Source of the DNA: Erythrocercus mccallii
Taxonomy: Eukaryota > Chordata > Aves > Passeriformes > Dicruridae
NCBI GenBank assembly: GCA_013397435.1
Contig: VZRG01002093.1
Coordinates: forward strand, 1 to 64,000
Direction: 5' to 3'
DNA: 64,000 nucleotides
The notes below the pieces were generated by a model, which was not told the DNA's origin, searched no databases, and saw nothing but the letters and a program-made list of their open reading frames with translations. The translations under genes and the position numbers were made by a program. Positions 37,488 to 49,074 of this stretch are shown here, piece after piece; the stretch's first letter is position 1; every line of letters starts with the position of its first letter.

Positions 37488-38120
37488 TGTTGTGGGGTGA
37501 CTTTACGATGCCTGTATCCCCAATCGTCTGTTCTGTTACTGCTGTATACTGAGTCCTGTACCTTTAAGACTGATTCTGAGCGTGAACCAGGGAAAGAAGC
37601 GCGGAGTTTGTTTGTGCCTGACTCCCCCGGACATTCCTTACTCCGACGGTGTGTTCCTGGCGACAGGGACGGCGGCGGAGGTTCTGTGCTCTTAGTTAGT
37701 TAGTTTAGCTAGCTGAGGCAGAGAAGAAACCCTGGACTGTTTTTTCTTCCTTTTCTTGAGACTTTAAATCTGCTGTGGACTGAAAACCCAAAGGAGCATC
37801 GAGGGCTCGCACCTGCGGCCCCCCCGGGCCTGAACCTCTGGTGGGACAGAGACTGAGCTACACCACGGCAAGGACTTTTCTCAGTTTGCCATCCCTCTTC
37901 AGAGCAGCAAGAGGTTTTATTGTTTCATTATTCTTCTATTGTTTCATATTATTCATTCTTTGTCCTTGTAGATATATTTGTTAAATAAATAGCTTTTTCC
38001 ACTCTTCTCTAAGGAAGTTTCCTTTTCCCGGGCTGGCAGGGGGGAAGGGCCGTTTGGGTTTGCTTCCAGAGGAACCCCAATTTGGGAGGTTTCCTCCCAA
38101 ATTTGCCCTAAACCTAGACA
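37488..38120 (+). mobile_element. second solo LTR with perfect 5-bp target-site duplication
   Basis: A 633-bp LTR runs from TGTTGTGGGGTGACTTTACG to AAACCTAGACA. The 5-mer CTATT stands at both sides (37,483-37,487 and 38,121-38,125). The poly(A) signal AATAAA is at 37,984-37,989, leaving a U5 of about 110 bases. A CpG-bearing segment lies at 37,590-37,690, and a tandem TTAGTTAGTTTAGCTAGC run sits at about 37,690-37,712. The sequence differs from the LTR at 35.5 kb, so this is a separate family and a separate insertion. A 77-codon frame within it is not a gene. Confidence 0.9.
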
Positions 38121-41100
38121 CTATTCTAAACTACTTTTCTTCTTGAACTATTTACACTATGTTTCAAAAGACTCCTATTAAAATGTACAGAAGCAAGATT
38201 TCCAAATAGAGAAAATCCACATATGGTACTACTGTAAAAAAAGCTAATAGCTTTTTGAATTATAATCACATAGAGTGGAAATAATGTAATGAAAAAAGAC
38301 TTCAAGTAGTTCAGTGAGGCAAACAGAAAAGTTACTTAATCTGATAGATTGTAGGGAATTTTCGAGTTGTAGAATAGTTATCTGGCACAGATATGCATAA
38401 ATTTTACTCTGTTAATTACCGTGGTAGATCAGACAGTGTTCTATATCATTATGCAAACAATGGATTGATTGCGTTACAATTTTTCATCTTCCTAATGTGG
38501 TAAAGGCTTACAAGTCATTCTTTCTAAAAAAAAATCTTCCTCTTCTCCTGTCCCAACACCAACACTTGATTCAGTCATTAACAGTTTTTGGCAGATGTGG
38601 GACATGGACTCAGAGCTTTAGAATGTATTTTTTATTTTTTTTTAATGAGTACGATTGCATTGATTGGCTTTCTAAAAGAAAAATATAGGAAGAGTTAGAG
38701 ATCCAAAAACTCGATGGTCTTTTTTTTTTAATGGATGTAAATATCATTATCAAGAGGCAGTCAGAAAGATGGACTGGAGTGTATTCAGATCTTTTGGTAC
38801 CTGAGTACGTGTAGACCTTTAGACGTAAGGAATGTGGCAAATGCCAGTGGTCCATCCTAACAGTTCTGTCTTAGATGATCCATAGTTCTCTGAACATAAT
38901 TAATACTTTCTCTTTTAAAAGCAGGTGAATATTTGAGAGAAAAATGTTTATCTTAAGGCAATTTTGTCTGGAGGAAAAAAGTAGTAATTATTAAATGTAT
39001 AAACTGAGAAACATTCCAAAACACTGATGATATGGATCTCTTTGAGGGGATTATTTTCCAGAGAAAATAACAAATAATCTTAAATAATTCCTGGTCTATG
39101 GAAGCAAAAAAAAAAAAAAATACAGACAGCTCTGCTTTATATTCCAAAATACTTAGGTCAATATTATAATTTTGCCAGGACAGAATAATTATTTTCAAGT
39201 AATTGGATCAGCAGCAGCAAACATAGGATTGTCATAACTTGCACCAGAGACCTCTTACCTACAAAAAGCAAACACAAGGTAAGGCTAGTCAGAGGAGAAC
39301 TCCTATCATCCAAGGATTTTTCTTTATCTGTCATGTCAGCAGCTGCAGGGGATAGTGCCTGTAATACCTGTGGTCTGGTGATTTCCCATCCATGACGAGC
39401 TTAAACTTGGATTCTGCAGTATCATTTTATAACAATTTAGAGATGTGATGTTTCAGCTGAGAAGCTTGGAAATACCTTAATCAACAAGTTGAGGATCTTC
39501 TACTGTTATACATAATATATTTAGAGTACAATGTACTATTACACATAAATAATTCAGAGCACAAAAATGAAAAAAGTATGGCTCAAAAAGAGAGTAAATA
39601 AAATTTTCAGGATGTTTATATTCAGAAAGTTAACCGTTCCATCTAAAATGTACAAGCAATAAATTCTAAATATCAGAATCAACTGGAAAGGAAGTTTAGA
39701 TATTCATCTAGGTTTTCTTCATGTTTTACAGGGCTTGATTTTCTTCTTCATAATGATGCAGAGAATTTCTAGTCAGTAACTTTATCTCAGAATCAGACCT
39801 CAGCACAGAAAACTTTGGATTTAATCTGAAGTTTTAAACAATTGCTCAGTAAAACAGATAATTTTTATAGAGTTACTTTAGAATTCCTGTGTACCCAGAA
39901 TTATCATCCCTGACTTGTAGGAACACATAAATAGGAACTTCTGCCAAAATATAGGAGTATAACCCTGATGTCATTCTTTAAATTAGGAATTTCCTGAACC
40001 TTAAGTTTCCTGTCTAAAACCACTATATTTTAAATTATTTTCCCCAGGTTCTTAAATAATTTTCAATATTTTTTCCCAGAAGAAATAGGAAAGCACCACA
40101 ACTTAGGAATTGTGAAATGTATGTCAGAGGCTTCTGTTGAATAGTTTTGTCAGTATAACCTCGGCTATTGACTTTAAACAAGACAGAAAATGATAAAAAT
40201 ATAAATCCTCCTCTAGCTTCTAGTAATTTTCTCCATGAGAAAAATGATGATGGAGCTACACCAATAAGCTTAGGCTTTAGTGCTTATATTGAAAGGGAAA
40301 GTAAGAAAATATGGCTATTCTTTACATAGGAAGCCTATTTTTCATTGGACTGAATGTCACAAAGATATTTTGGCTAACCTGTACTTTTTAACACAATCTT
40401 GCAAACAATTGCTTAAAACTGTCTTACAAGCAGGTAGTGTATTTCTTCACTAAGCATCTTTGCTTTAGTAATTGGTTACTAGAAAACAAGAGCTCTTTTG
40501 ATCTCCCCAACTTTTGCTGAGAATTGCAAGGCATTACTATAGCATCATGGCCAACAGCTTTTAATACACAGGCCCAGAAAGCTATGTAAGTCTGCTTGCT
40601 GATTGTGGTCATTCTGTCATACTGTTAAAGACTTATCTGGTGCCTCTGGAAGTACATATCTTTGTCCAAACTGTGTGGACAAGCTGTGGAGTTACAGGAG
40701 TTATTTTTCAACAGTGGAGTTACTTTTCAACATCATTTTAGATGCTTTCAGCTACCCACAAAAATAGTGGTAACATGGTCTTTTTTAAAGGAGTGAAGAT
40801 GCATACTTGAGAGAATATCTTAAAAATATAGATCACTAGGCCAAATTTTCTCAGAAAGCATCAAGCCTGTTCACATCTTCAGCAAGGGAAGATACAACGT
40901 TTTAAAGATGTTTTAAAATAATTAAGACACTATCTGTCCAGCGTTCACTGTAGCTCTGTGTGTAAAACATACAGTTTTGAAAAGATAAAAACAGAAAACC
41001 CTGCCTTATGTAAGTCACAGGACTTCCAAAAAGAACCTAAGAGGGAGATTTATTGGGGGCTATTATAAAAGAGGCTGTTTGTGCTTTGTTTGTTAAAAAA

Positions 41101-42745
41101 GCAGGTTTACATTGGTTTTCTCATTAGATATACCATTATCTCACTTGAAATTACAGGAAAGGAGGGATGGTCCTATGAACTGGGAACAATTGATCCTGAA
41201 ATACAGTTTGTGCTTTCTTTTCTGGAAAACTATACTCTGTATCTGCTCCTATAACAATATTTTGTATCATGCCCATTGAATCACTTGTAGCATTTTGTTG
41301 GAAAACTTAATAATCACATACTTTGATTTGTAGATGCTTTACCTGTTATCCTTAGCTTGATAGACAGAGATGCTGAACAGTCAGGATTGCATTTGAGGAC
41401 AATAGCTTCCCCTCAACTTAGTGCTGTGTCATGTGAGATAAATTGAAAAAAAATGGATCTTTGTCTCTCAAAGAAGTCAAGAAAAGCAGATGCTTTTGAT
41501 GTTAATGTCTATCTATGAATCTTTGAATCTACATCCATAAAATAGGAACAATATCCTGTATATGCTGCAGAGTATTTATGAAGCAGAAATTTGGAATAAA
41601 TGCCAAAGAAAAGCCCTGGTTGAAACTAGTGCTTGTCTTTGAAATAGACTATAGCTTCTAGTCACATACATTTAAAGTATTTCAGGCAAAATACTGAAAA
41701 GTTATTTCAAGTTCTTCCATACTACCTTTTGCCTACCAAATCAGTCATGCAGAGAAAACAGTATTTTCTTCACTAGAAGAAGATGATATCACAGAGAAAT
41801 GAGGCTGGTAAAGTTCTTTAAGTCATGTGTGAACGTAGATTGCCAAGTCTTATTTTCTGGGCAGTATTCAGTGTAGATGTGTTCTCAAGCACTCATAACT
41901 GCACTGTAGGAAGATCACAGGAATGTCACAGGAAACATGAAAGTAATTAAAGAAAAAAAGAACACTGCCTTGAAGTGAAATCTATTAATATTTTGCAGAT
42001 CACTTTGTGCTTGTGTGAACATAAAACTCTTATAAACATGCATACAACCAGCACAACTCAGAAAAAACAAATCACAAGTCACAAGTACTGGTATCAGAAT
42101 TGTATTACAGAATTGTAATGAAGTGCCATTCTCCTCTGTGAACCACAGAAAATAAATGGTTTTAAAGAGGAACAGTTACAGGTAGTCCAGTAGCAAAGCA
42201 GTTGTTTGATAAAATCTGGAACTGCTGTAAAATTAGCCAAAATGGTAGAATAAAATGTTGATTTTGATTGTGATCTGAAATTTCTTTTAGCATTAGTAAA
42301 GCACAAAGGACAACTAGTCTGAGAGCAGATGGGTTAGCAAAAATGAAGTGGATTGTTTAATACCTTCACTACTTTTGTTAACTAGTTTCTTTGACCTGAG
42401 AGTAGGACTTATGAAAAGACATCCACTCCATTCTTCTGAAGTCCTAGCTCTACACACTCCCAAAAATGATAACTGGATAACATTCCCTCATGCACAAAGA
42501 AAGATAACCTAAGAAAGACAAAACTTGATTAAAAAGGGGCTAAGCATGGCTGGGCCAACACAAATTTCTAGAATGACTCTATCCTATAGCGTAAATAAGT
42601 ACTTAATCCCATAAAGTATTTAATCCCTAAAATACATCACCAGTTCCTGGTTATATCAGATGCTAATGTGCCACTGTTTCTGTTAAACCACAATCTGTTA
42701 GACATCAAGATGTGTCAGACCTTGAAAACACCAGACCTAAAAGTT
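38121..42745. other. anonymous AT-rich DNA, probably intron
   Basis: No recognised repeat except A15 at 39,106-39,120. Minus-strand open sequence at 40,424-40,612 has acceptor-like sites but no usable donor. Confidence 0.5.
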
Positions 42746-43176
42746 TGGAAAATTACAGAAGAGGTGAGACTGAAAGTCAAAGTGAGTCATCTGGTCCAAC
42801 CTCCCTGCTCAAGCAGGGTCATTCCAGAGCACATTTCCAGGAATGTTTCCAGATGGTTCTTTAATATCTCCAGGGAGGGAAACTTTACAAACTCTCTGGA
42901 CAATGTGTTCCAGTGCTTGGTCACTGCACACTGAAGAAGTTCCTCATCATGTTCAAGGTGGAACTTCCTGTGTGTCAGTTTTTGCCTGTTGCCTTTTTTG
43001 CTGTTGCTTGGCACAACTGAGCAGAGCCTGAATCCATCCAGTGACACCTTCCCTTCACATACTTGTATGTATTAATGAGGTCCCCTCTCCATTGTCTCTA
43101 ATTAAGACTGAACAGGATGAGCTCCCTGAGCCTTTCCTTGTAAGACAGATGGTCTAGCCCCTTAATCATCTTGGTA
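42746..43176 (-). mobile_element. CR1 LINE 3' fragment
   Basis: Well-preserved reversed CR1 tail on the plus strand: CATCTGGTCCAACCTCCCTG, CTCAAGCAGGGTCATTCCAG, TGTTCCAGTGCTTGGTCACT, GGTGGAACTTCCTGTGTGTC and a final CCTTAATCATCTTGGT. It is the same subfamily type as the 1.15-kb copy, with fewer differences. Confidence 0.93.
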
Positions 43177-43838
43177 GGGAAAATTTGCTGCAGTTTTAAA
43201 TCAGCTGGCTTGTTTTATTTATATTAAAGCCTGATTAAGATTGAGTCCCAAGTTATTTACTTCTACATTCTTTTCTTCAAAAATATCAGCTGCTAGACAA
43301 CACGGAATCCTTCAGACCTGAAATAAATACCTTGCCACGCATATACAGAAGATAGTGAAAATATATCTTTCATAAAACTCTCTTCCCCGTTTATTAGATT
43401 TCTTGATACATTTAATAAAATTATTCCTTTCAAAGTGTTCTATTTCTTACGTAACCTATAAATTTATCTTTACTCATTCATATTTAATAAAAAATAATCT
43501 TTGCATGTATAAAGCAAACAATGGTAACAATTTAGACTGCCAAAATTCTGAATAAGAAAAATTACCATTAGAAAGCAAAAGACCAATCTGTGTGTCTTTT
43601 GAAAAAGTTTGTCTTTAATAATGAAAACTCACATGCGTTGCCACCCATGAACTCTCACTATGAACAAGTCTTTATTGCAAGGAATTTACAATATTTTTAG
43701 GGTAACATTTTTATGTTAAAAAATATAATTTCATTACTTTATATAGATTAATGAAGTAGAATGAAAGACGTATCACAAAAATCTGTATTCCTGCAATAAT
43801 TTCTTATAAAATGTTTTGGAATAATAGAAGATTCCTAC
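43177..43838. other. probable intron flank
   Basis: AT-rich sequence immediately downstream (minus strand) of the 43.8-kb exon. No other feature was seen. Confidence 0.5.
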
Positions 43839-43958
43839 CGGGTCTTCTGTTTTGTGATTATTCAGCAAATCAGATAGGAAATCATCGTGAAGACTTTCTC
43901 TCCGAATCAATGTAAATTCACGCAGGAAAACTGCTCCTTGATTTTGGTCTCCAAAAAC
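43839..43958 (-). CDS. internal exon of an unidentified host gene (best-supported)
   Basis: On the minus strand a good acceptor (TTTTCCTTCTAG) ends at 43,959. It is followed by 120 bases with no stop in one frame and then a donor, CCG|GTAGGAATC. The exon is exactly 40 codons, phase 0 at both ends. The peptide has ordinary protein composition and contains FGDQNQGAVFLREFTLIRR and ESLHDDFLSDLLNNHKTEDP. The second half looks like a charged amphipathic helix. Exon size is typical of vertebrates. It has no signal peptide, zinc-finger or membrane motif, and I do not recognise the family. It lies within otherwise featureless AT-rich DNA. Confidence 0.68.
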
Positions 43959-46157
43959 CTAGAAGGAAAACATGATATTATGAAATGCAAAATTTTAATT
44001 CTGTCATAGACATGATCCTAACATGCAGAAATATATGACTGGAAGAATAAAAGGCCTCTGTCTTATACTACTACACTTGTTCTAACCAGACAGCAATGCC
44101 ATTAATGAGAACACTGACATGCATTTAAAGAATGTCAGTACGATTATAAATAATTTTCATTTACATGAAATTTTGTTGTAGAAGAATTTTCTATATTGTT
44201 ATTTATATCTGTGGTTTATAAGACAGTTAACATTTAAAAACCTCTTTTGTAAAAAAGTTAATATTTAAATTGTATTTTTACTTTATGAAACAGATGTTTG
44301 TACAGCATTTTGATGGCTCTACCATAAGAAGAATGAACTTAAAACTTTGAAGATATAGAAAAAAAATATAAGTACTTTGGCTAGCAAACTCCAATATGCA
44401 TATGCATTCAAAATCATTTAAACTAACTTTTTATCTTTTATTTTTTGAAATATATATACATAAGCTACCTGAGATAGAGGTCATTTCATAAGTGGTTGAC
44501 TAACAATTACTATCAAAATGTCCTAGGTACAATTATGACATTTTTATAGATTTTAGAAATAAATAATGAAAACAAATCCACGTTCTTCAAGTTCGCACAT
44601 CCATTTTTTTCTTTGGTTGTTAAAGCCGAAGAACTTTTTTAGGCATAATATAAATTTAAAGTTTTGGAAACCAGTGAGATAACAGGGAGGGGTTTGGAAC
44701 ATGTCAGAACATTGTCGTTTCATTAGACTGACTCTAAAGAATTCCGCTACAGATGAAATATTCATAAAGTTTGTTAACAACCAGGAATAGGGACTGTATT
44801 ATCTCTGGAAATCTAGTGGATTTTTCAGTTACCAGCATTTCACAATTTATTTGGAACACCATTCAGTTTGAGAGAACAGTATGTTTTATCAAAATGACTA
44901 AGTAAGAATACTTTATTATTTGACAACAGTAACCAAAACACTAGTGTGAATTAGGCAAATGCAACTACCAGAAATAATTCATTTATATGAGATTCTGAAA
45001 TGCGTTTCATAAAAATAAAAAGTATTGTTTATGTTATCCATCTCATAGATGGATACTATATATGTTACTATAATATACTATAATGAAGAACAGAGGATAT
45101 AGTATTTCCTCATTAAGATAAGCACAGTACTTATAAATGGACTGTTATTACTCCCAAGAGCTGCAATTACTACCTTTTACTAAAAGTGCTGCTTTTATTA
45201 TTACTATTTCTTCTATTCATCCTGCTGTATAGCCAGGTGCCATAGTTAAGCTGTCTCTACCTCCTCTAGTTGAGAAGTTCAAAGGGCCTGTGAATAACAC
45301 GACATTGTAGTGTCCAGTGGTAGAATGAAGCACAGATTTGCCTTCCATTCCTTCCACAAGTGTGTTGGTATTACTCTTTTGGAAGAGGCAATCCTCCCTG
45401 CCAGCTAGGAACTGAGATTAGAGCTTCTGTAAAGATGGGGCAATTATAATGGGCTGACTAGAAGTAGATAATCTAATTAATTTACAGGTGGAGATGGGAA
45501 CATCCTTCAATGAGGTGGTTAATGGGAAGAATTAAGAGTCCCTGAATCCAAACCATCCTAAATAAATCCTAAATATAATATATGTTTTCTTTGATGTAAC
45601 ATTCTTGGGTTTAGTAATGAAATAGAGGACATCTGATTCTTCCAGTTGCTTTGAGATTATCTGCTGTATATTTTTCATTTTTTTTTTTTTTAAGAAGAAC
45701 ACAAGAAGAAAAAGAATGTCCCATAAAAGCAATAGTTTTACAGGAATAGCATTTTAAAATTTATAGTTAGCTTCCCATCTTGTTACATTGGTAACATACA
45801 TTCCCATCTTGTTACATTGGTAACATACACCCACTGATTTGATTCTTATGTCATTGAGTCGTAACAATGAAGAATCCTCAGGGGTGTATGAGGAAGAAAC
45901 ATGCATGTGCCCCCCCAAAAAAGCTCTGTTACAGACATATATTCTTTTTGGACAAATCATTATCTTATAAATAAAAATGTTCTTGAAATAGGTCATACTT
46001 CATAAAAATGTTTCAACTCAAGATTGGCAGAAAATGTTCAAACAGTTAAAGTTATTTCAAGAAAGGAAATGTGTACTTTTATTTTACTTTGAAATAATAG
46101 CATCTACTTGTGATTTTAAACACTTGTGATCAGCAAATCTAATGATAAAATTATAAC
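43959..46157. other. probable intron
   Basis: AT-rich DNA with a perfect 29-bp tandem duplication at 45.77 kb, listed separately, and a T/A-rich run at about 45,679. No second exon was supported; open sequence at 44,553-44,780 minus lacks a pyrimidine tract before its AG. Confidence 0.5.
45772..45829. repeat. perfect 29-bp tandem duplication
   Basis: Two identical, directly abutting 29-base units lie at 45,772-45,800 and 45,801-45,829. Each unit begins TTCCCATCTTG and contains the small inverted repeat GTTAC-ATTG-GTAAC. Perfect identity suggests a recent duplication. Confidence 0.97.
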
Positions 46158-46930
46158 ATTATAGACTTGCTTAAGTTAGAAAAGATTTATAAGATCATCT
46201 AGTCCAACTTTTAATCCAGCACTGCCGAGTCCACCACTAAACCAAGTCCCTAAGAGCCTCATCCAGATGTCTTTTAAATACCCCCAGGGATGACTTTTAA
46301 ATACCTCATAGTGACTTAACCATGTCCCTGGGTAGCCAGTTCCAATGCTTGCCAACGTTTTCTGTGATGAATTTTTCCTAATATCTAATCTAAATCTTCC
46401 CCAGCAAAACTTGAAGCCATTTCCTCTTATCCTATTGCTTGTTAGCTGGAGAAGAGAGAAGACTGAGACTTCTTTTCTCCAGGCTAAATACCCCCAGTTA
46501 CCCTAACACTTTCCTCATGAAACTTGTGCTCCAGACCCTTCACCACGCCCATTGTCCATCTCTGGACATGCTCCAGCATCTCAATGTCCTTCCCGTCACA
46601 AAGGATCTGAGCACAGGATGGGAGGTGTGGCCTCACCAGTGCCGGGTACAGGGGTACAATCGCTGCCCTGGTCCTGCTGGCCACACTATTGTTGGTTCAG
46701 GCCAGGATGCCATTGGCCTTCTTGGCCACCTGGGCACAGCTGGCTCATGTTCAGCCACTGTCACCAGCACACCCAGGTCCTTTACCTATTGGCCAGCTTT
46801 CTAGCCACTCTGCTGCCAGCCTGTAGGGCTGCTTAGGGTAGTTGGGACCAAAGTGCACAACACAGCATCAGGCCTTTAAACATCATACCATTGGCCTTGT
46901 CCCATCAACCCAGCCTGAGATCTCTGTGTT
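46158..46930 (-). mobile_element. CR1 LINE 3' fragment, about 770 bp
   Basis: The plus strand follows the reversed CR1 3' half: AGATCATCTAGTCCAACTTT, CTCATCCAGATGTCTTTTAA, TGGGTAGCCAGTTCCAATGC, CCATCTCTGGACATGCTCCA, TGTGGCCTCACCAGTGCCGG and TTGGCCTTCTTGGCCACCTG. A small internal duplication of CTTTTAAATACC occurs at about 46,271-46,304. Open frames of 66-121 codons here are by-products. Confidence 0.95.
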
Positions 46931-49029
46931 AATAATTTCAGAAGTCAAATTACAAACAGTGTAAGGAGTCACTTTGTCACCAATGATTCACCTTCCTATT
47001 TTGCTTAATTTGTTCCTATAAAAATATATCCAGATTCCAAAAATTCTTTTCCTTATAAGAGCAGCCAATTTGCTGTTATTAAAATTCCAATCTATTTTTC
47101 AAAATAAATTAAACTTCTTGATAAAGAATGCAAATTCAATATCAATAATCTCAATAAGTTATTGCTAATCTTTAAAACTTAACTGTCTACCACATCAGCA
47201 TTAACGCTCTGACAAATTCTAATTACATAGATGGGAAATAGTTGCCAGAGGCACTATTCCAAAAGAAGTGGCAGAGTTAAGTTGTCAAAAAAAAAAAAAA
47301 AATTGGAATCCTGAAGATGAAGGAAAAGATGAAAAATAAAAGACCCAGAAAAGCAGTAATGAAAGAATGAAAATATAAATAAAGAAATAAAGAAATAAAG
47401 AATAAATAAAATAATAAAGAAATAAATAAAGAAAGGATGAAAAGAATATTTTTCTTCTGAGTTAGGAACTATGAATGGTAAAATCTTGAAAAAAATGAAG
47501 AGGACTGGAAGCATGTGGTCATCTAAAGAAGGTTATTCTTTGCCTGATTCAGTTTATGATCAGACAAGCTTAGAAAATATCTTCAAAAATACCCCAAAGT
47601 TGCCTTTCTTAAACAGTAAGCAAACCATACAAAGAAACAGTGGCCTGACAGAAATCTGACCTTTAGCAGAAGCAGCAGTCATAAGCATCAATTTGTGGCC
47701 TTTCAAAAATTTGCAAACAACATTGTAAATGAGGTTTCACTAGTGCGCACAAAAACCAAAAGCATATCATTGAATTTCTTCAACATGAGGAAGATATCTG
47801 GGTATTCAGTTGCTCAACTGACTTTGAAAAGGAACATTTTATGAAATTGATACGAGATAAAATTCCAGTAACTACCTAAGCAATATTTCTTTTTCATTTA
47901 TCAGTTTCCATCTCTCTTAAATCAATACAAAACATAAATTGTTTTATTAGATCCAGTGGTGTCAGTCCATATGGCAGAAATCTTTGAGGAATTAGGCTGA
48001 TAAATACATAATTAGAAAGACCCAACACAAAACAGCAGGTGAAAGAATGTATCCCAGCCAACAAGGTCTAAGTTTTCTTGCACTTTATTACTGTCCCACT
48101 GCAGAACTAGCTCCATTAAATTTGCTATGACTAGCAGTAAAGTAAACAACAAATAATTGTTGTTAGCAAGGTAATATAACAATATTTTGCTGAATTCACA
48201 AGGCATAAGATTAATAACACAGGTATGGAATCTGATGCAAATAATCGCAGTACTTTTGATATCACCTTTCTCAGCACAGATGAGAAGTTTCAAAGTACCT
48301 CACTCACAAAGAAATATCAAACGTGGCCTCAAATATTTATAATTAACCATTTAAGCACATTTCATGAGTAGTTTCAAGATGACAGTTGCTCTGTTGGAGC
48401 TTTTTGTATTTCGTATTTTCAGTCTAAAGCACACAGGAAATTATGACTAACATCAAAACTAGAGGCAAAACCCCCACTTCTATTTAATAATACCTGTTTT
48501 TTTAAAATACTTCTTCTGATATAAATGTCTCAAAAATTGGATTCTTTAAGTTTTCTTGTTTTATCAAGAGGCCTACAGTGTTGTGACAATGAGAAGAGCA
48601 TTAATTTGCTAACTAGCACTATGAATCTCTTGGCTTTCTTGACAGAAACCAACCAAAACAGGAAACATGACAGAATTTAAGGTATTAGATATCAGAAAGG
48701 GTAGCAATGACATTTATAATGAGGGATGAGGAATGCAGGCTTTTAACAAGCCTGTACTTATTATACTTTGCCTTTTTTTAGACTAAATTGCACTCCGAAC
48801 ATCATAACAACTTGTGCATGTATTTTAACTCTGAATTACTCTCCATAAAACCTAACAAGAACATTCCACTTTACTGCCCGCACTTCCAAGAGTGCCGCAC
48901 TTTTATATGGGTGACAAGAGCTTTACTGCATCCTTCAGCCCTGCCAATCAAGCAAGAAGGAAAGATTTCCCAGAAGACTCAAAGGTGTGTATAAGCAGCT
49001 GCTAGCTGTCAAATAAACTTGATTCCTAC
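46931..49029. other. probable intron
   Basis: AT-rich DNA with A16 at 47,287-47,302 and an (AAATAAAG)n run. A minus-strand open stretch at 48,012-48,180 follows a strong acceptor-like tract (GTTTACTTTACTGCTAG), but its phase does not match the neighbouring exons and no proper donor follows. Confidence 0.5.
47374..47434. repeat. (AAATAAAG)n low-complexity tract
   Basis: Interrupted AAATAAAG/AATAAA units. The many AATAAA strings here are composition effects, not evidence of gene ends. Confidence 0.9.
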
Positions 49030-49074
49030 CACTGTTGCCTCAAGAAATTGTTTAACAAAATCTCGTAGGGAATT
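49030..49074 (-). CDS. candidate 45-nt exon of the same unidentified gene
   Basis: On the minus strand the acceptor TTTCTTATTTCAG ends at 49,075. It is followed by 45 bases (NSLRDFVKQFLEATV) and a donor G|GTAGGAATC at 49,029. The 15 codons are phase 0 at both ends, which allows an in-frame join to the 43.8-kb exon. The same frame stays open upstream to about 49,221, so an alternative, longer exon with an earlier acceptor cannot be excluded. A 45-nt exon is short but within the normal vertebrate range. No family is recognised. Confidence 0.42.

Noticed and set aside
35487..38120. One provirus bounded by two LTRs
   Set aside because: The two LTRs differ in sequence, each has its own target-site duplication, and the DNA between them is not retroviral.
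48012..48240. Minus-strand open segment with peptide LQWDSNKVQENLDLVGWD after a strong pyrimidine tract
   Set aside because: The strongest acceptor gives a phase that cannot join the 49.0-kb and 43.8-kb exons, and no good donor is present.
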